The notes under the pieces were generated by a model that had not been told where the DNA came from, ran no database searches, and saw only the letters and a program-made list of their open reading frames with translations. Both the position numbers and the translations under genes were made by a program. Positions 61,510-64,000 of a stretch of DNA of 64,000 bases are shown here, piece by piece. This DNA is from Mycolicibacterium senegalense (GTDB lineage Bacteria; Actinomycetota; Actinomycetes; Mycobacteriales; Mycobacteriaceae), in contig NZ_CP081000.1 in assembly GCF_019645875.1 (NCBI RefSeq), positions 1,922,001-1,986,000 of the forward strand. Direction: 5' to 3'. Each line of letters opens with the position of its first letter. Position 1 is the stretch's first letter.

Positions 61510-62163
61510 CTAGTTGGTGTTGTTGAAGCCGGTGATCATCGCGCCGATATCGCGCGCGACGACGTCTGTGAACGCGCGGTCGCCGAAACTGCCGCCGGCC
61601 CAGTGCCGGACGCCTTCGCTGACCAGGATCTGCGCCAGCCGGGACAGGTGGCTGACGTCGACGTGGGCCGCGAGCTTGCCGTCGACCTGTGCGCGGGTGA
61701 ACAACTCGCCGAACATGTCGGCGCCCCGTGTGTCCGGGGCGAGGTCTCCGGCCAGGATCCGGTGCTCGTGCCGGTAGCCCTCGAGGATCGTCTGGACGAT
61801 CAGTTCGGGTGGATTGCGGGCCATGGACCGTTCCAGGCTGCGCAGCGCCTCGGTGACGACATCCATGACGTCGTAATCGCCCACCAGCAGCGTTTTCACT
61901 CGCTTCTGCGCCAGCCGGGTCGAGGTCAGGCCGACCTCGAACAACACGTCTTCCTTGGCCGGGAAATAGAAGTAGAAGAGGGCCCGGGACACCCCCGCGG
62001 CGCGGCAGATGTCGGCGACCGTGGTCTTGGCGTAGCCGTTGGTACGCCAGAGTGCCATCGCGGCCTGCACCAGATCGCGCTTGGTCTGGTGCGACCGTGC
62101 GCGCTGGAAGGAGGCGCGGCGTTGACTGCTGTCAGCAGTGTCCGCTGCGGTTCCCTTGGGCAT
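61510..62163 (-). CDS. TetR-family transcriptional regulator
   Basis: A 217-aa TetR protein with HTH at about 28-74 (KRDLVQAAMALWRTNG, VADICRAAGVSRALFYFYFPAKED). It is first in a minus-strand operon with FadE, kinase and quinone oxidoreductase, and a palindrome (62199-62219) lies 36 bp upstream. Confidence 0.9.
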   Translation of the reverse strand: MPKGTAADTADSSQRRASFQRARSHQTKRDLVQAAMALWRTNGYAKTTVADICRAAGVSRALFYFYFPAKEDVLFEVGLTSTRLAQKRVKTLLVGDYDVMDVVTEALRSLERSMARNPPELIVQTILEGYRHEHRILAGDLAPDTRGADMFGELFTRAQVDGKLAAHVDVSHLSRLAQILVSEGVRHWAGGSFGDRAFTDVVARDIGAMITGFNNTN

Positions 62164-62198
62164 AGCCGGACTTTAACAACGGATTCGGCGGTTGGAAA

Positions 62199-62219
62199 TA
62201 GTTGACGTTCGTCTAACTA
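62199..62219. promoter_or_regulatory. TAGTT-GACG/CGTC-T-AACTA palindrome, probable TetR operator
   Basis: Inverted arms with a 1-base offset around TT, immediately upstream of the TetR gene. It is distinct from the GAGAAT sites 60 bp away. Confidence 0.55.
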
Positions 62220-62276
62220 TCTCGGTAGGGGTGCTCGGTTGGTGAACCGTGCGGACGATGACGAGGCGAATGGGCC

Positions 62277-62291
62277 GAGAATCCTATTCTT
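62277..62291. promoter_or_regulatory. Variant operator GAGAAT-CCT-ATTCTT
   Basis: One mismatch to consensus, upstream of the P450/ferredoxin genes. Confidence 0.6.
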
Positions 62292-62364
62292 GCTGCTTGT
62301 GCCTGATGGATGGGGTCTGCCGTTGACGGGCCTCCGGCGCTGTGGAAATCTACTATTCATAGAT

Positions 62365-62379
62365 GAGAGCCGCATTCTC
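62365..62379. promoter_or_regulatory. Variant operator GAGAGC-CGC-ATTCTC
   Basis: The right half is perfect; the left half has two mismatches. It lies 28 bp before the P450 start and, with 62277, forms a pair of sites. Confidence 0.5.
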
Positions 62380-62406
62380 ATATGTGCGGCTGGAACGGGA
62401 GCAAAG

Positions 62407-63685
62407 ATGGCGATCGACCCAACCGGTATCGATTTTTTCCGCGATGAACGATTGGTCGACGATCCGTACCCATTCTTCGAGGCGCTGCGGAACAAGTGCC
62501 CGGTTACCCGCGAAGACCACTACAACGTGACCATGGTGACCGGCTGGGAAGAAGCCGTGCAGGTCTACAACGACGAGGAGACCTTCTCGTCCTGCCTGTC
62601 GGTCACCGGACCGTTTCCGGGCTTCCCGGTTCCGCTGGAGGGACGCAGCACCGAAGAGGTCACCGCCCTCATCGAGAAGCACCGCGACGAACTGCCGTTC
62701 AGCGATCAGCTGCCGACGCTCGATCCGCCCACCCATACCGATCACCGCTCGCTGCTGATGCGGCTGATCACGCCCAAGCGCCTCAAGGAAAACGAGGACG
62801 CCATGTGGCAGCTGGCCGAGAGAGGTGCTCGACAGCTACCTGGAGCCCGGCCATGGCGAGTTCATCAAAGGCTTCGCCGGCCCGTTCACTCTGTTGGTGA
62901 TCGCCGACCTGCTCGGTATCCCGGCCGAGGATCGAGAGACCTTCGTCAACGGCATCAAGCAGAACTCCGGCGGCGGGGTCGGCAGCACCAGCAGCGAGTT
63001 GTCCCACAGCCCGCTGGAGTTCCTCTATGGCCAGTTCGCCGACTACACCGCCGACCGCCGGGCCAACCCCCGTGACGATGTCCTGACCGGCTTGGCCTTG
63101 GCCACCTTCCCGGACGGCAGCATTCCTGACATCGGTGATGTCGCGCGCGTGGCGACCAACGTCTTCTCGGCCGGACAGGAGACCACGGTCCGTCTGCTCA
63201 GCACCGCGCTGAAAGTCCTTGGCGAGCAACCGGAGATCCAGCAGCGCCTGCGCGCCGATCGCAGCCTGATCCCGAATTTCATCGAGGAGGCCCTGCGTAT
63301 CGAGAGTCCGGTCAAGGGTGACTTCCGGCTCTCACGCTGCCCGGTGACCGTCGGTGACACCGAGTTGAGCGCCGGCACCACCGTGATGGTGCTCAATGGT
63401 GCGGCCAACCGTGATCCCCGCCGCTTCGAGGACCCCGACACTTTCGATCCCGCCCGCAAAAATGCCCGCCAGCATCTGGCTTTCGGCCGCGGTATCCACA
63501 GTTGCCCCGGCGCCCCCTTGGCCCGTGCCGAAACCCGGGTCGGTATCGAGCGATTGCTGGATCGGACCACCGACATCCGCATCTCCGAGGCCAAGCACGG
63601 TTCGGACGGCGATCGCCGATACCACTACATCCCGACCTTCATCCTGCGCGGGCTGACCGAACTGCACCTGGAGTTCGACAGCTGA
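62407..63685 (+). pseudogene. Cytochrome P450 interrupted by a frameshift
   Basis: Two frames together encode one complete P450 of about 425 aa. The first (62407 to about 62820) holds the N-terminal part through MWQLAER; the second resumes at VLDSYLEPGHGEF and has I-helix SAGQETTVRL, ExxR in EEALR and the haem loop FGRGIHSCPG. The span is one base too long for a single frame, and the break falls in GAGAGAGG (62818-62825). It is either a real inactivating +1 insertion or a sequencing error. The start ATG follows GGGAG, and a ferredoxin gene overlaps its stop. Confidence 0.8.
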
Positions 63686-63879
63686 TGCGGGTCAGGGTTG
63701 ACGAGGACCGCTGTGCCGGCCACGGCATGTGCCTGACGCTGTGTCCCGAGGTCTTCGAGATGTCAGACGACGGCTGGGCCGTCGCCTCACCCGAAGAGGT
63801 TCCCCCCGGATCCGAGGACGCGGCACGCGAAGCCATACAGAACTGCCCGGAACGGGCGATCAGCGAGATCGACAACTAG
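63685..63879 (+). CDS. [3Fe-4S]-type ferredoxin, P450 partner
   Basis: A 64-aa ferredoxin with RCAGHGMCLTLCPEVF (Cys-x5-Cys-x3-Cys) and late NCPERA. The first three and the last Cys fit a P450-linked [3Fe-4S] or [4Fe-4S] ferredoxin. It starts inside the P450 stop codon (TGATG) and is probably the electron donor to the P450, if that is functional. Confidence 0.9.
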   Translation: MRVRVDEDRCAGHGMCLTLCPEVFEMSDDGWAVASPEEVPPGSEDAAREAIQNCPERAISEIDN

Positions 63880-63894
63880 AGAAAGAGATTCGTC

Positions 63895-64000
63895 ATGGCA
63901 TCTGCCAAGGGTTACGTCATCATCACCGAGGACATCAAGGACCCCGCCGGCATGGGGGAGTACGCCAAGCTGGCCTCGAAGGCGATGGGCGGGGCCACCA
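63895..64000 (+). CDS. DUF1330-like protein, 5' fragment
   Basis: The first 35 codons of a gene running off the window. MASAKGYVIITEDIKDPAGM, followed by YAKLASKAM, is the N terminus of the DUF1330 (dimeric alpha-beta barrel) family. AGAAAGAG lies 8 bp upstream. Family members are often stress- or catabolism-linked, function unknown. Confidence 0.75.
   Translation, partial: MASAKGYVIITEDIKDPAGMGEYAKLASKAMGGAT

Noticed and set aside
62239-62406. N-terminal extension of the P450 reading frame
   Set aside because: It would contain the operator sites and lacks P450 character; ATG 62407 with GGGAG fits.

Overview
The window is high-GC actinobacterial DNA, almost certainly a fast-growing Mycobacterium (Mycolicibacterium). 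The grounds are many FadE/FadD-type genes, P450s paired with small [3Fe-4S] ferredoxins, F420/LLM-type oxidoreductases, a mycofactocin-type SDR, KstD-like flavoproteins, a mycobacterial six-helix adenylate cyclase, and frequent GTG/TTG starts with ATGA/GTGA overlaps. No rRNA, tRNA, CRISPR array, transposase or integrase was found. About 60 genes are packed into operons, and nearly all are catabolic: oxygenases, ring-modifying flavoproteins, CoA activation, beta-oxidation and CoA transfer.

Layout. 0.1-4.2 kb: an operon for a split B12-dependent acyl-CoA mutase, an LLM oxidoreductase and a CoA-transferase. 4.2-12.6 kb: an orphan [2Fe-2S] ferredoxin, an acyl-CoA synthetase/two-subunit acyl-CoA dehydrogenase/enoyl-CoA hydratase operon, two SDRs, and a thiolase followed by MeaB, the mutase chaperone. 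12.6-15.0 kb: a KstD-like flavoprotein and an IclR regulator. 15.1-25.8 kb: one tightly overlapping operon with MhpC-, MhpA- and MhpB-like meta-cleavage enzymes, a second KstD-like flavoprotein, an LLM monooxygenase with an FMN reductase, a cyclase-family hydrolase, a second alpha/beta hydrolase and two SDRs. 25.9-35.0 kb: TetR, ferredoxin, P450, amidohydrolase, two M24-fold proteins, a crotonase and a fused CoA-transferase. 35-41.6 kb: a phosphotransferase-like protein, SDRs, a TetR regulator, a crotonase and an adenylate cyclase. 41.8-47.6 kb (minus): CMD protein, Rieske oxygenase, small partner protein, amidohydrolase, SnoaL-like protein and a FadE pair. 47.9-54.8 kb: amidohydrolase, two FadE, SDR, CoA-transferase, thiolase. 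54.9-64 kb: TetR genes, P450s (one frameshifted), and a kinase/dehydrogenase pair resembling a split ACAD10/ACAD11.

The most striking observation is a recurrent 15-bp palindrome, GAGAAT-N3-ATTCTC. Four copies are perfect (4555, 10543, 15105, 39171), four are close variants (38108, 38378, 47682, 62277), and two are weaker (93, 62365). The sites lie almost exclusively in promoter regions, several of them divergent. This ties the mutase, acyl-CoA dehydrogenase, thiolase/MeaB, mhp-like, Rieske and P450 operons into one apparent regulon. The TetR gene at 38395-39141, with a perfect site about 30 bp upstream of its start, is the leading candidate regulator. The whole looks like a dedicated pathway for an unidentified alicyclic/aromatic carboxylic acid or terpenoid/steroid-like compound. 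In this reading the substrate is hydroxylated by P450/Rieske enzymes, dehydrogenated or aromatised by KstD-like enzymes, cleaved by the MhpABC-like set, and finished by beta-oxidation plus a B12 carbon-skeleton rearrangement. The substrate cannot be read from the sequence.
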